In this document: positions 11,270-24,197 of the stretch, piece after piece
How positions within the stretch are numbered: the stretch's first letter is position 1
How the letters are laid out: every line of letters starts with the position of its first letter
Origin: Calliopsis andreniformis
Lineage: Eukaryota; Arthropoda; Insecta; Hymenoptera; Andrenidae
Length of the DNA stretch: 64,000 nt
Reading direction: 5' to 3'
Assembly (NCBI RefSeq): GCF_051401765.1
Contig: NW_027480492.1
Span: forward strand, 1,860,001 to 1,924,000
Notes under the pieces: generated by a model
Told to the model about the DNA's origin: nothing
Seen by the model: the letters and a program-made list of their open reading frames with translations, nothing else
Database searches by the model: none
Made by a program: the position numbers and the translations under genes

Positions 11270-12639
11270 GATTGAGGATTGAGTATTGAGGATTGAGGAT
11301 TGTGGATTGAGGATTGAGGATTGAGGATTGGGGATTGAGGATTGAGGATTGAAGATTGAGTATTGAGGATTGAAGATTGAGGATTGGGGATTGAGGATTG
11401 AGGATTGAGGATTGAGGATTGAGGATTGAGGACTGAGGATTGAGGATTGAGGATTGAAGATTGAGTATTGAAGATTGAAGATTGAGGATTGAGGATTGAG
11501 GATTGAGGATTGAGGACTGAGGATTGAGGATTGAGGATTGAAGATTGAGTATTGAAGATTGAGGATTGGGGATTGAGGGTTGAGGATTAAGGATTGATGA
11601 TTGAGGATTGAGGATTGAGGATTGAGGATTGGGAATTGAGTATTGAAGATTGAGGATTGAGTATTGGGGATTGAGAATTGTGGATTTAGGATTGAAGATT
11701 GATTATTGAGGATTGAAGACTGAGGATTTAGGATTGAGGATTGAAGATTGAGGACTGAGTGTTGAGGGTTGAGTGATGAGAATTGATGTTTGGGATTGAG
11801 ATTTGAAGATTGAAGAATGGGGATTGAGTATTGAAAACTCTGAATTGAGGATATTCTACTGAGGATTGAGGATTGACAATTGATTGTTGATGACTGAGGG
11901 CTGAAGATCGAGGATTGAGGATTGAGGATTGAGGATTGAGGATTGAGGATTGAGGATTGAGGACTGAGGATTGAGGATTGAGGACTGAGGACTGAGGATT
12001 GAGGATTGAAGATTGAGTATTGAGTATTGAAGATTGAGGATTGAACATTGAGGATTGACGATTGAGGTTTGTGGATTGCGGACGAGGACTGAGGGTTGAG
12101 TATTGATGTTTGAGGTCTGAGGATTGAGGATTGAGGATTGAGAATTGAGGTTTGAGGATTGAGGATTGAAGATTGAGGATTGGGTGTTGAGGATTGAAGA
12201 TTGAGGATTGGGGACTGAGTATTAAAGGTTGAGGATTGAGGATTGAGTATTGAAGATTCAGTATTGAGGATTGAAGATTGAGAATTGAGGATTGAGGATT
12301 GAACATAAAGGACTGAGTGTTGAGGGTTGAGTGATGAGAATTGATGTTTGGGATTGAGATTTGAAGATGGCAGATTGAGTATTGAGTATTGAAAACTATG
12401 AATTGGTGATATTCTATTGAGGATTGAGGATTGACAACTGACTGTTGAGGACTGAGGGCTGAAGATTGAGGTTTCAGGATTGAGGATTCAGGACTGATGT
12501 TTGAGGACTGAGGATTGAGGATTGAGGATTGAGGATTGAGGATTGAGGATTGATGATTGAGGATTGAGGATTGGGTATTGAGGAATGACGATTGAGGATT
12601 GAGGATTCAGGATTGAGGATTGAGCATTGAGGATTGAGG
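11001..12639 (+). repeat. Stretch between the 3.17-kb pair, cores 11167, 11852, 12410
   Basis: Only variant heptamers and signature blocks are present; there is no gene. Near 11,788 and again at about 12,346 the word GTTTGTGG is shortened to GTTTGGG, a -1 lesion. GACGAG at 12081 gives another -1. Homogeneous runs of GATTGAG with GACTGAG and TATTGAG punctuation fill 11,230-11,750. The stretch recurs at +7,202 (18.2-19.84 kb), and its right part recurs in the 9,729-bp copies. Confidence 0.8.
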
Positions 12640-12981
12640 ATTGGGTATTGAGGAGTGACGAATTAGGATTGAGTACTGAGGATTGAAGGTTGAGTATTGA
12701 GGATTGAAGGTTGACGATTGAGGATTGAGAATTGAGGATTGAGTATTGAGGATTGAGGATTCAAGGTTGAGCATTGAGGATTGAGTATTGAGGATCGAGG
12801 ATTGAGGATTGAGGATTGAAGATTGAGGATTGGGTGTTGAGGATTGAAGAACGAGGATTGAGGATTGAGGACTGAGGATTCAGGATTGAAGATTGAGTAT
12901 TCAGGATTGGAGATTGACGATTGAGGATTGAGGTTTGAGGATTGAGGATCGAGGATTGAGGATTGAATATTGAGGATCGAG

Positions 12982-13688
12982 GACTGAGTGTTGAGGGTTG
13001 AGTGATGAGAATTGATGTTTGTGGATAGAGATTTGAAGATTGCAGATTGAGTATTGAGTATTGAAAACTGTGAACTGGTGATATTCTGTTGAGGATTGAG
13101 GATTGACAACTGATTGTTGAGGACTGCGGGCTGAAGATTGAGGATTCAGGATTGAGGATTCAGGATTGATGTTTGAGGACTGAGGACTGAGGATTGAGGA
13201 TTGAGGATTGAGGATTGAGGATTGAGGATTGAGGATTGAGGATTGAGGATTGGGTATTGAGGATTGAGGATTGAGGATTGAGGATTGAGTGTTGAGAATT
13301 GAGGACTGAGGATTGAGGATTGAAGATTGAGGATTGGGTGTTGAGGATTGAAGAATGAGGATTGAGGATTGAGGACTGAGGATTGAGGATTGAAGATTGA
13401 CTATTCAGGATTGGAGATTGACGATTGAGGATTGAGGTTTGAGGATTGAGGATCGAGGATTGAGGATTGAATATTGAGGATCGAGGACTGAGTGTTGAGG
13501 GTTGAGTGATGAGAATTGATGTTTGTGGATAGAGATTTGAAGATTGCAGATTGAGTATTGAGTATTGAAAACTGTGAATTGGTGATATTCTGTTGAGGAT
13601 TGAGGATTGACAACTGATTGTTGAGGACTGCGGGCTGAAGATTGAGGATTCAGGATTGAGGATTCAGGATTGATGTTTGAGGACTGAG
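12982..13688 (+). repeat. B-B signature dimer, core spacing 504
   Basis: B cores 13082 and 13586, 72 heptamers apart: one heptamer shorter than the 9.8-kb dimer. Confidence 0.85.
13486..13688 (+). repeat. Signature block, subtype B (representative)
   Basis: Same length and register as subtype A, with a linked set of differences: GGATAGAG in place of GGATTGAG near heptamer 7, GATTGCA in heptamer 9, GGTGATATTCTGTTG at the core, GACAACTG in place of GACAATTG, and GCGGGCTG after the core. These changes travel together, so B is a lineage and not random scatter. Copies include cores 9909, 10420, 13082, 17111, 17622, 20284, 20788, 30013, 30517, 39742, 40246, 42169, 44959, 46469 and 49266. Core 45958 is a hybrid, A-like before the core and B-like after it. 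Confidence 0.85.
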
Positions 13689-14151
13689 GACTGAGGATTG
13701 AGGATTGAGGATTGAAGATTGAGGATTGAGGATTGAGGATTGAGGATTGAGGATTGAAGATTGAGGATTGGGTATTGAGGATTGAGGATTGAGGATTGAG
13801 GATTGAGTATTGAGGATTGAGGATTGAGGATTGAATGTTGAATATTGATGAATGAAGATTGAGGAATGAGGATTGAGTGTTGTGGATTGAGGACGAGGAC
13901 TGAGGCTTGGGTATTGATGCTTGAGGTCTGAGGATGGAGGATTGAGGATTGAGTATTGAAGATTGAGTATTGAGGATTGAAGATTGAGGGTTGAGGATTG
14001 AGGTTTGAGGGACGAGGATTGAGGATTGAGGATTGAGGATTGAGGGTTGAGGATTGAAGATTGAGTATTGAGGATTGATTATTGAGGATTGAGGATTCAG
14101 GATTGAGGATTGAGGATGAGGGCTGAGAGTTGAGGGTTGAGGTTTGAGTAT

Positions 14152-14498
14152 TGAATCCTGAGAATTCATGATATTCTATTGAGTATTGAGAATGGAGGAT
14201 TGATGGTTGAGTATTGAGGATTGAGGATTCAGGATTGATTATTGAGGATTGAAGATTGGGTATTGAGGATTGAGTATTGAGGATTGAAGATTGAGGACTG
14301 AGTGTTGAGGGTTCAGTGATGAGAATTGATGTTTGTGGATTGAGATTAGAAGATTGAAGAATGGGGATTGAGTATTGAAAACTGTGAATTGAGGATATTC
14401 TATTGAGGACTGAAGGATTAACAATTGATTGTAGAGGACTGAGTGCTGAAGGTTGAGGATTCAGGATTGAGGATTCGGCATTGAGGTTTAAGGACTGA
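14152..14498 (+). repeat. C-A signature pair, spacing 224, with GAATTC site
   Basis: C core 14172 with GAATTC at 14162; A core 14396 followed by GACTGAAGGATTAAC, a +1 lesion, with private A at 14420. Confidence 0.85.
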
Positions 14499-15827
14499 GG
14501 ATTGATGTTTGAGGCCTGAGGACTGAGGATTGAGGATTGAGGATTGAGGATTGAGGATTGAGGATTGAGGATTGAGGATTGAGGATTGAAGGTTTAATAT
14601 TGATGAATGAAGATTGAGGAATGAGGATTGAGGGTTGCGGATTGAGGACGAGGACTGAGGCTTGGGTATTGATGCTTGACGTCTGAGGATTGAGGATTGA
14701 GTGTTGAGAATTGAGGATTGAGGATTGTGGATTGAAGATTGAGGATTGGGTGTTGAGGATTGAAGAACGAGGATTGAGGATTGAGGACTGAGGATTGAGG
14801 ATTGAAGATTGAGTATTCAGGATTGGAGATTGACGATTGAGGATTGAGGTTTGAGGATTGAGGATCGAGGATTGAGGATTGAATATTGAGGATCGAGGAC
14901 TGAGTGTTGAGGGTTGAGTGATGAGAATTGATGTTTGTGGATAGAGATTTGAAGATTGCAGATTGAGTATTGAGTATTGAAAACTGTGAATTGGTGATAT
15001 TCTGTTGAGGATTGAGGATTGACAACTGATTGTTGAGGACTGAGGGCTGAAGATTGAGGATTCAGGATTGAGGATTCAGGATTGAGGTTTGGGGACAGAG
15101 GATTGAGGATTGAGGATTGAGGATTGAGGATTGAGTATTGAGGATTGAGGATTGAGGATTGAGGATTGGGTATTGAGGTTTGAGGATTGAGGATTGAGGA
15201 TTGAGGATTGAGGATTGGGGATTGAGGATTGAAGGTTGAATATTGATGATTGAAGATTGAGGATTGAGGATTGAGGGTTGTAGGTTGAGGACGAGGACTG
15301 GGGGTTGGGTATTAATGCTTGAGGTCTGAGGATTCAGGATTGCGAATTGAGGACTGAGGATTGAGGATTGAGGATTGAGGATTGAGTATTGAGGATTGAG
15401 GATTGAGGATTGGGTATTGAGGATTGAACATTCAGGATTGAGGATTGAGGATAGAGGATTGAAGATTGAGGATTGATAGTTGAATATTGATGATTGAAGA
15501 TTGAGGATTGAGGATTGAGGTTTGAGGATTGAAGATTGCAGATTGAGTATTGAGGATTGAAGATTGAGGATTGAGGATTGAGAATTGAGGATTGAGGACT
15601 GAGGATTGAGGATTGAGGATTGAAGATTGAGTATTGAGTATTGGAGATTGAGGATTGAAGATTGAGGACTGAGGATTGAGGATAGAGGATTGAAGATTGA
15701 TTATTGGGGATTGAGGATTGACGATTGAGGATTGAGTGTTGAGGATTGAGAATTGAGGATTGAGGATTGATGATTGAGTATTGAGTATTCAAGATTGCGG
15801 ATTGAGGATTGAGGATTGAAGATTGAG

Positions 15828-16534
15828 GTCTGAGTGTTGAGGGTTGAGTGATGAGAATTGATGTTTGTGGATTCAGATTTGAAGATTGAAGAATGGGGAT
15901 TGAGTATTGAAAGCTGTGAATTGAGGATATTCTATTGAGGATTGAGGATTGACAATTGATTGATGAGGACTGAGGGATGAAGATTGAGGATTCAGGATTG
16001 AGGATTCAGGATTGAGGTTCGAGGACTGAGGTTTGAGGGTTGAGGATTGAGGATTGAGGTTTGAGGATTGAGGACTGAGAATTGAAGATTGAGGATTGGG
16101 TATTGCGGATTGAACATTGAGGTTTGAGGATTGAGGACTGAGAATTGAGGATCGAGGATCGAGGGTTGAGGATTGAGGATTGAGGATTGAAGATTGAGGA
16201 TTGGGGACTGAGTATTGAAGATTGAGGATTGAGGATTGAGGATTGTGGATTGAGGATTGAGTATTGAGGATTGAAGATTCAGTATTGAGGATTGAAGATT
16301 GAGAATTGAGGATTGAGGATTGAACATAAAGGACTGAGTGTCGAGGGATGAGTGATGTGAATTGATGTTTGTGGATAGAAATCTGAAGATTGCAGATTGA
16401 GTATTGAGTTTTGAAATCTGTGAATTGGTGATATTCTATTGAGGATTGAGGATTGACAACTGATTGTTGAGGACTGAGGGCTGAAGATTGAGGATTCAGG
16501 ATTGAGGATTCAGGATTGAGGTTTGGGGACAGAG
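15828..16534 (+). repeat. A-D signature dimer, core spacing 504
   Basis: A core 15928 and D core 16432; the counterpart of 5289-5995 at +10,539 in the first 7,202-bp unit. Confidence 0.85.
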
Positions 16535-17010
16535 GATTGAGGATTGAGGATTGAGGATTGAGGATTGAGGATTGAGGATTGAGGATTGAGGATTGAGGAT
16601 TGGGGATTGAGGATTGACGATTGGGGATTGGGGATTGAGGATTGAGGATTGAGGTTTGAGGATTGAGGATTGAAGATTGAGTATTGAGAATTGAAGGTTG
16701 AGGATTGGGGATTGAGGATTGAGGATTAAGGATTGAAGGTTGAGGGTTGAGGGTTGAAGATTGAGGATTGGGAATCGAGGATTGACGATTGAGGATTGAG
16801 GATTGAGGATTGAGGATTGAGGGCTGAGGGTTGAGGATTGAGGATTGAAGATTGAGTATTGAGGATTGAAGAATGAGGATTGAGGATTGAGAATTGAGGA
16901 TTGAGGATTGAGGACTGAAGATTGAGGATTGGGTGTTGAGGATTGAAGAATGAGAATTGAGGATTGAGGATTGAGTATTGAAGATTGAGGATTGAGGATT
17001 GAGGATCGAG

Positions 17011-17724
17011 GACTGAGTGTTGAGGGTTGAGTGATGAGAATTGATGTTTGTGGATAGAGATTTGAAGATTGCAGATTGAGTATTGAGTATTGAAAACTGT
17101 GAACTTGTGATATTCTGTTGAGGATTGAGGATTGACAACTGATTGTTGAGGACTGCGGGCTGAAGATTGAGGATTCAGGATTGAGGATTCAGGATTGATG
17201 TTTGAGGACTGAGGACTGAGGATTGAGGATTGAGGATTGAGGATTGAGGATTGAGGATTGAGGATTGAGGATTGAGGATTGAGGATTGGGTATTGAGGAT
17301 TGAGGATTGAGGATTGAGGATTGAGTGTTGAGAATTGAGGACTGAGGATTGAGGATTGAAGATTGAGGATTGGGTGTTGAGGATTGAAGAATGAGGATTG
17401 AGGATTGAGGACTGAGGATTGAGGATTGAAGATTGACTATTCAGGATTGGAGATTGACGATTGAGGATTGAGGTTTGAGGATTGAGGATCGAGGATTGAG
17501 GATTGAATATTGAGGATCGAGGACTGAGTGTTGAGGGTTGAGTGATGAGAATTGATGTTTGTGGATAGAGATTTGAAGATTGCAGATTGAGTATTGAGTA
17601 TTGAAAACTGTGAATTGGTGATATTCTGTTGAGGATTGAGGATTGACAACTGATTGTTGAGGACTGCGGGCTGAAGATTGAGGATTCAGGATTGAGGATT
17701 CAGGATTGATGTTTGAGGACTGAG
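17011..17724 (+). repeat. B-B signature dimer, core spacing 511
   Basis: B cores 17111 and 17622; the 7,202-bp repeat of 9809-10522, lying immediately right of the junction between the two 7,202-bp units. Confidence 0.85.
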
Positions 17725-18124
17725 GACTGAGGATTGAGGATTGAGGATTGAAGATTGAGGATTGAGGATTGAGGATTGAGGATTGAGGATTGAAGATTGA
17801 GGATTGGGTATTGAGGATTGAGGATTGAGGATTGAGGATTGAGTATTGAGGATTGAGGATTGAGGATTGAATGTTGAATATTGATGAATGAAGATTGAGG
17901 AATGAGGATTGAGTGTTGTGGATTGAGGACGAGGACTGAGGCTTGGGTATTGATGCTTGAGGTCTGAGGATGGAGGATTGAGGATTGAGTATTGAAGATT
18001 GAGTATTGAGGATTGAAGATTGAGGGTTGAGGATTGAGGTTTGAGGGACGAGGATTGAGGATTGAGGATTGAGGATTGAGGATTGAGGATGAGGGCTGAG
18101 GGTTGAGGGTTGAGGTTTGAGTAT

Positions 18125-18471
18125 TGAATCCTGAGAATTCATGATATTCTATTGAGTATTGAGAATGGAGGATTGATGGTTGAGTATTGAGGATTGAGGA
18201 TTGAGGATTGAAGATTGAGTATTGAGGATTGAAGATTGAGGATTGAGGACTGAGTATTGAAGATTGAGGACTGAGTGTTGAGGGTTGAGTGATGAGAATT
18301 GATGTCTGTGGATTGAGATTTGAAGATTGAAGAATGGGGATTGAGTATTGAAAACTGTGAATTGAGGTTATTCTATTGAGGATTGAGGATTGACAATTGA
18401 TTGTTGAGGACTGAGGGCTGAAGATTGAGGATTCAGGATTGAGTATTGAGGATTGAAGATTGAGTATTGGG
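18125..18471 (+). repeat. C-A signature pair, spacing 224, with GAATTC site
   Basis: C core 18145 with GAATTC at 18135; A core 18369. It is the 7,202-bp repeat of the 10.9-kb pair and lacks the +1 lesion. Confidence 0.85.
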
Positions 18472-20183
18472 GATTGAGGATTGAGTATTGAGGATTGAGG
18501 ATTGTGGATTGAGGATTGAGGATTGAGGATTGGGGATTGAGGATTGAGGATTGAAGATTGAGTATTGAGGATTGAAGATTGAGGATTGGGGATTGAGGAT
18601 TGAGGATTGAGGATTGAGGATTGAGGATTGAGGACTGAGGATTGAGGATTGAGGATTGAAGATTGAGTATTGAAGATTGAAGATTGAGGATTGAGGATTG
18701 AGGATTGAGGATTGAGGACTGAGGATTGAGGATTGAGGATTGAAGATTGAGTATTGAAGATTGAGGATTGGGGATTGAGGGTTGAGGATTAAGGATTGAT
18801 GATTGAGGATTGAGGATTGAGGATTGAGGATTGGGAATTGAGTATTGAAGATTGAGGATTGAGTATTGGGGATTGAGAATTGTGGATTTAGGATTGAAGA
18901 TTGATTATTGAGGATTGAAGACTGAGGATTTAGGATTGAGGATTGAAGATTGAGGACTGAGTGTTGAGGGTTGAGTGATGAGAATTGATGTTTGGGATTG
19001 AGATTTGAAGATTGAAGAATGGGGATTGAGTATTGAAAACTCTGAATTGAGGATATTCTACTGAGGATTGAGGATTGACAATTGATTGTTGATGACTGAG
19101 GGCTGAAGATCGAGGATTGAGGATTGAGGATTGAGGATTGAGGATTGAGGATTGAGGATTGAGGACTGAGGATTGAGGATTGAGGACTGAGGACTGAGGA
19201 TTGAGGATTGAAGATTGAGTATTGAGTATTGAAGATTGAGGATTGAACATTGAGGATTGACGATTGAGGTTTGTGGATTGCGGACGAGGACTGAGGGTTG
19301 AGTATTGATGTTTGAGGTCTGAGGATTGAGGATTGAGGATTGAGAATTGAGGTTTGAGGATTGAGGATTGAAGATTGAGGATTGGGTGTTGAGGATTGAA
19401 GATTGAGGATTGGGGACTGAGTATTAAAGGTTGAGGATTGAGGATTGAGTATTGAAGATTCAGTATTGAGGATTGAAGATTGAGAATTGAGGATTGAGGA
19501 TTGAACATAAAGGACTGAGTGTTGAGGGTTGAGTGATGAGAATTGATGTTTGGGATTGAGATTTGAAGATGGCAGATTGAGTATTGAGTATTGAAAACTA
19601 TGAATTGGTGATATTCTATTGAGGATTGAGGATTGACAACTGACTGTTGAGGACTGAGGGCTGAAGATTGAGGTTTCAGGATTGAGGATTCAGGACTGAT
19701 GTTTGAGGACTGAGGATTGAGGATTGAGGATTGAGGATTGAGGATTGAGGATTGATGATTGAGGATTGAGGATTGGGTATTGAGGAATGACGATTGAGGA
19801 TTGAGGATTCAGGATTGAGGATTGAGCATTGAGGATTGAGGATTGGGTATTGAGGAGTGACGAATTAGGATTGAGTACTGAGGATTGAAGGTTGAGTATT
19901 GAGGATTGAAGGTTGACGATTGAGGATTGAGAATTGAGGATTGAGTATTGAGGATTGAGGATTCAAGGTTGAGCATTGAGGATTGAGTATTGAGGATCGA
20001 GGATTGAGGATTGAGGATTGAAGATTGAGGATTGGGTGTTGAGGATTGAAGAACGAGGATTGAGGATTGAGGACTGAGGATTCAGGATTGAAGATTGAGT
20101 ATTCAGGATTGGAGATTGACGATTGAGGATTGAGGTTTGAGGATTGAGGATCGAGGATTGAGGATTGAATATTGAGGATCGAG

Positions 20184-20890
20184 GACTGAGTGTTGAGGGT
20201 TGAGTGATGAGAATTGATGTTTGTGGATAGAGATTTGAAGATTGCAGATTGAGTATTGAGTATTGAAAACTGTGAACTGGTGATATTCTGTTGAGGATTG
20301 AGGATTGACAACTGATTGTTGAGGACTGCGGGCTGAAGATTGAGGATTCAGGATTGAGGATTCAGGATTGATGTTTGAGGACTGAGGACTGAGGATTGAG
20401 GATTGAGGATTGAGGATTGAGGATTGAGGATTGAGGATTGAGGATTGAGGATTGGGTATTGAGGATTGAGGATTGAGGATTGAGGATTGAGTGTTGAGAA
20501 TTGAGGACTGAGGATTGAGGATTGAAGATTGAGGATTGGGTGTTGAGGATTGAAGAATGAGGATTGAGGATTGAGGACTGAGGATTGAGGATTGAAGATT
20601 GACTATTCAGGATTGGAGATTGACGATTGAGGATTGAGGTTTGAGGATTGAGGATCGAGGATTGAGGATTGAATATTGAGGATCGAGGACTGAGTGTTGA
20701 GGGTTGAGTGATGAGAATTGATGTTTGTGGATAGAGATTTGAAGATTGCAGATTGAGTATTGAGTATTGAAAACTGTGAATTGGTGATATTCTGTTGAGG
20801 ATTGAGGATTGACAACTGATTGTTGAGGACTGCGGGCTGAAGATTGAGGATTCAGGATTGAGGATTCAGGATTGATGTTTGAGGACTGAG
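20184..20890 (+). repeat. B-B signature dimer, core spacing 504
   Basis: B cores 20284 and 20788; repeat of the 13-kb dimer. T at 20495 is the ancestral state for the private C at 30224. Confidence 0.85.
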
Positions 20891-21353
20891 GACTGAGGAT
20901 TGAGGATTGAGGATTGAAGATTGAGGATTGAGGATTGAGGATTGAGGATTGAGGATTGAAGATTGAGGATTGGGTATTGAGGATTGAGGATTGAGGATTG
21001 AGGATTGAGTATTGAGGATTGAGGATTGAGGATTGAATGTTGAATATTGATGAATGAAGATTGAGGAATGAGGATTGAGTGTTGTGGATTGAGGACGAGG
21101 ACTGAGGCTTGGGTATTGATGCTTGAGGTCTGAGGATGGAGGATTGAGGATTGAGTATTGAAGATTGAGTATTGAGGATTGAAGATTGAGGGTTGAGGAT
21201 TGAGGTTTGAGGGACGAGGATTGAGGATTGAGGATTGAGGATTGAGGGTTGAGGATTGAAGATTGAGTATTGAGGATTGATTATTGAGGATTGAGGATTC
21301 AGGATTGAGGATTGAGGATGAGGGCTGAGAGTTGAGGGTTGAGGTTTGAGTAT

Positions 21354-21700
21354 TGAATCCTGAGAATTCATGATATTCTATTGAGTATTGAGAATGGAGG
21401 ATTGATGGTTGAGTATTGAGGATTGAGGATTCAGGATTGATTATTGAGGATTGAAGATTGGGTATTGAGGATTGAGTATTGAGGATTGAAGATTGAGGAC
21501 TGAGTGTTGAGGGTTCAGTGATGAGAATTGATGTTTGTGGATTGAGATTAGAAGATTGAAGAATGGGGATTGAGTATTGAAAACTGTGAATTGAGGATAT
21601 TCTATTGAGGACTGAAGGATTGACAATTGATTGTAGAGGACTGAGTGCTGAAGGTTGAGGATTCAGGATTGAGGATTCGGCATTGAGGTTTAAGGACTGA
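21354..21700 (+). repeat. C-A signature pair, spacing 224, with GAATTC site
   Basis: C core 21374 with GAATTC at 21364; A core 21598 followed by the +1 lesion GACTGAAGG. Confidence 0.85.
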
Positions 21701-23029
21701 GGATTGATGTTTGAGGCCTGAGGACTGAGGATTGAGGATTGAGGATTGAGGATTGAGGATTGAGGATTGAGGATTGAGGATTGAGGATTGAAGGTTTAAT
21801 ATTGATGAATGAAGATTGAGGAATGAGGATTGAGGGTTGCGGATTGAGGACGAGGACTGAGGCTTGGGTATTGATGCTTGACGTCTGAGGATTGAGGATT
21901 GAGTGTTGAGAATTGAGGATTGAGGATTGTGGATTGAAGATTGAGGATTGGGTGTTGAGGATTGAAGAACGAGGATTGAGGATTGAGGACTGAGGATTGA
22001 GGATTGAAGATTGAGTATTCAGGATTGGAGATTGACGATTGAGGATTGAGGTTTGAGGATTGAGGATCGAGGATTGAGGATTGAATATTGAGGATCGAGG
22101 ACTGAGTGTTGAGGGTTGAGTGATGAGAATTGATGTTTGTGGATAGAGATTTGAAGATTGCAGATTGAGTATTGAGTATTGAAAACTGTGAATTGGTGAT
22201 ATTCTGTTGAGGATTGAGGATTGACAACTGATTGTTGAGGACTGAGGGCTGAAGATTGAGGATTCAGGATTGAGGATTCAGGATTGAGGTTTGGGGACAG
22301 AGGATTGAGGATTGAGGATTGAGGATTGAGGATTGAGTATTGAGGATTGAGGATTGAGGATTGAGGATTGGGTATTGAGGTTTGAGGATTGAGGATTGAG
22401 GATTGAGGATTGAGGATTGGGGATTGAGGATTGAAGGTTGAATATTGATGATTGAAGATTGAGGATTGAGGATTGAGGGTTGTAGGTTGAGGACGAGGAC
22501 TGGGGGTTGGGTATTAATGCTTGAGGTCTGAGGATTCAGGATTGCGAATTGAGGACTGAGGATTGAGGATTGAGGATTGAGGATTGAGTATTGAGGATTG
22601 AGGATTGAGGATTGGGTATTGAGGATTGAACATTCAGGATTGAGGATTGAGGATAGAGGATTGAAGATTGAGGATTGATAGTTGAATATTGATGATTGAA
22701 GATTGAGGATTGAGGATTGAGGTTTGAGGATTGAAGATTGCAGATTGAGTATTGAGGATTGAAGACTGAGGATTGAGGATTGAGAATTGAGGATTGAGGA
22801 CTGAGGATTGAGGATTGAGGATTGAAGATTGAGTATTGAGTATTGGAGATTGAGGATTGAAGATTGAGGACTGAGGATTGAGGATAGAGGATTGAAGATT
22901 GATTATTGGGGATTGAGGATTGACGATTGAGGATTGAGTGTTGAGGATTGAGAATTGAGGATTGAGGATTGATGATTGAGTATTGAGTATTCAAGATTGC
23001 GGATTGAGGATTGAGGATTGAAGATTGAG

Positions 23030-23736
23030 GTCTGAGTGTTGAGGGTTGAGTGATGAGAATTGATGTTTGTGGATTCAGATTTGAAGATTGAAGAATGGGG
23101 ATTGAGTATTGAAAGCTGTGAATTGAGGATATTCTATTGAGGATTGAGGATTGACAATTGATTGATGAGGACTGAGGGATGAAGATTGAGGATTCAGGAT
23201 TGAGGATTCAGGATTGAGGTTCGAGGACTGAGGTTTGAGGGTTGAGGATTGAGGATTGAGGTTTGAGGATTGAGGACTGAGAATTGAAGATTGAGGATTG
23301 GGTATTGCGGATTGAACATTGAGGTTTGAGGATTGAGGACTCAGAATTGAGGATCGAGGATCGAGGGTTGAGGATTGAGGATTGAGGATTGAAGATTGAG
23401 GATTGGGGACTGAGTATTGAAGATTGAGGATTGAGGATTGAGGATTGTGGATTGAGGATTGAGTATTGAGGATTGAAGATTCAGTATTGAGGATTGAAGA
23501 TTGAGAATTGAGGATTGAGGATTGAACATAAAGGACTGAGTGTCGAGGGATGAGTGATGTGAATTGATGTTTGTGGATAGAAATCTGAAGATTGCAGATT
23601 GAGTATTGAGTTTTGAAATCTGTGAATTGGTGATATTCTATTGAGGATTGAGGATTGACAACTGATTGTTGAGGACTGAGGGCTGAAGATTGAGGATTCA
23701 GGATTGAGGATTCAGGATTGAGGTTTGGGGACAGAG
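23030..23736 (+). repeat. A-D signature dimer, core spacing 504
   Basis: A core 23130 and D core 23634. It carries the derived C at 23342 (GGACTCAGAATTG), which the 16-kb copy lacks. Confidence 0.85.
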
Positions 23737-24197
23737 GATTGAGGATTGAGGATTGAGGATTGAGGATTGAGGATTGAGGATTGAGGATTGAGGATTGAGG
23801 ATTGGGGATTGAGGATTGACGATTGGGGATTGGGGATTGAGGATTGAGGATTGAGGTTTGAGGATTGAGGATTGAAGATTGAGTATTGAGAATTGAAGGT
23901 TGAGGATTGGGGATTGAGGATTGAGGATTAAGGATTGAAGGTTGAGGGTTGAGGGTTGAAGATTGAGGATTGGGAATCGAGGATTGACGATTGAGGATTG
24001 AGGATTGAGGATTGAGGATTGAGGGCTGAGGGTTGAGGATTGAGGATTGAAGATTGAGTATTGAGGATTGAAGAATGAGGATTGAGGATTGAGAATTGAG
24101 GATTGAGGATTGAGGACTGAAGATTGAGGATTGGGTGTTGAGGATTGAAGAATGAGAATTGAGGATTGAGGATTGAGTATTGAAGATTGAGGATTGA

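Larger units (their letters stand above)
12640..14225 (+). repeat. Right member of the 3.17-kb-spaced pair
   Basis: Homologous to 9471-11000, with one heptamer fewer near 13,240 and nine heptamers more near 14,040-14,100. It contains the B-B dimer 13082/13586, GACGAG at 13892, the GATGAGGGCTG lesion near 14,115 and the C core 14172. It is copied with the 7,202-bp unit to 19.84-21.43 kb and with the 9,729-bp unit to 29.57-31.16 and 39.30-40.88 kb. Confidence 0.8.
9794..16995 (+). repeat. 7,202-bp tandem unit, copy 1
   Basis: Every signature core from 9909 to 16432 has a partner exactly 7,202 bp on, with no indel seen. The junction with copy 2 lies between about 16980 and 17003. Left of it the sequence follows the 6.45-kb type, with a run leading to GGATCGAGG. 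Right of it, it follows the 9.80-kb type (GGATCGAGGACTGAGTG). Private point differences from copy 2 include A at 14420 against G at 21622, and G at 16140 against C at 23342. Unit length is 7 x 1030 - 8, matching a net of eight register lesions. Confidence 0.88.
16996..24197 (+). repeat. 7,202-bp tandem unit, copy 2
   Basis: Exact-spacing duplicate of 9794-16995. After about 24,197 the sequence continues as the 6.45-kb segment does (GGATCGAGGGTTGAAG), as expected for a simple tandem duplication inserted into an older arrangement. It carries a private C at 22766, where both 15564 and 32495 have T. Its part from 18632 onward was later included in the 9,729-bp unit. Confidence 0.88.
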
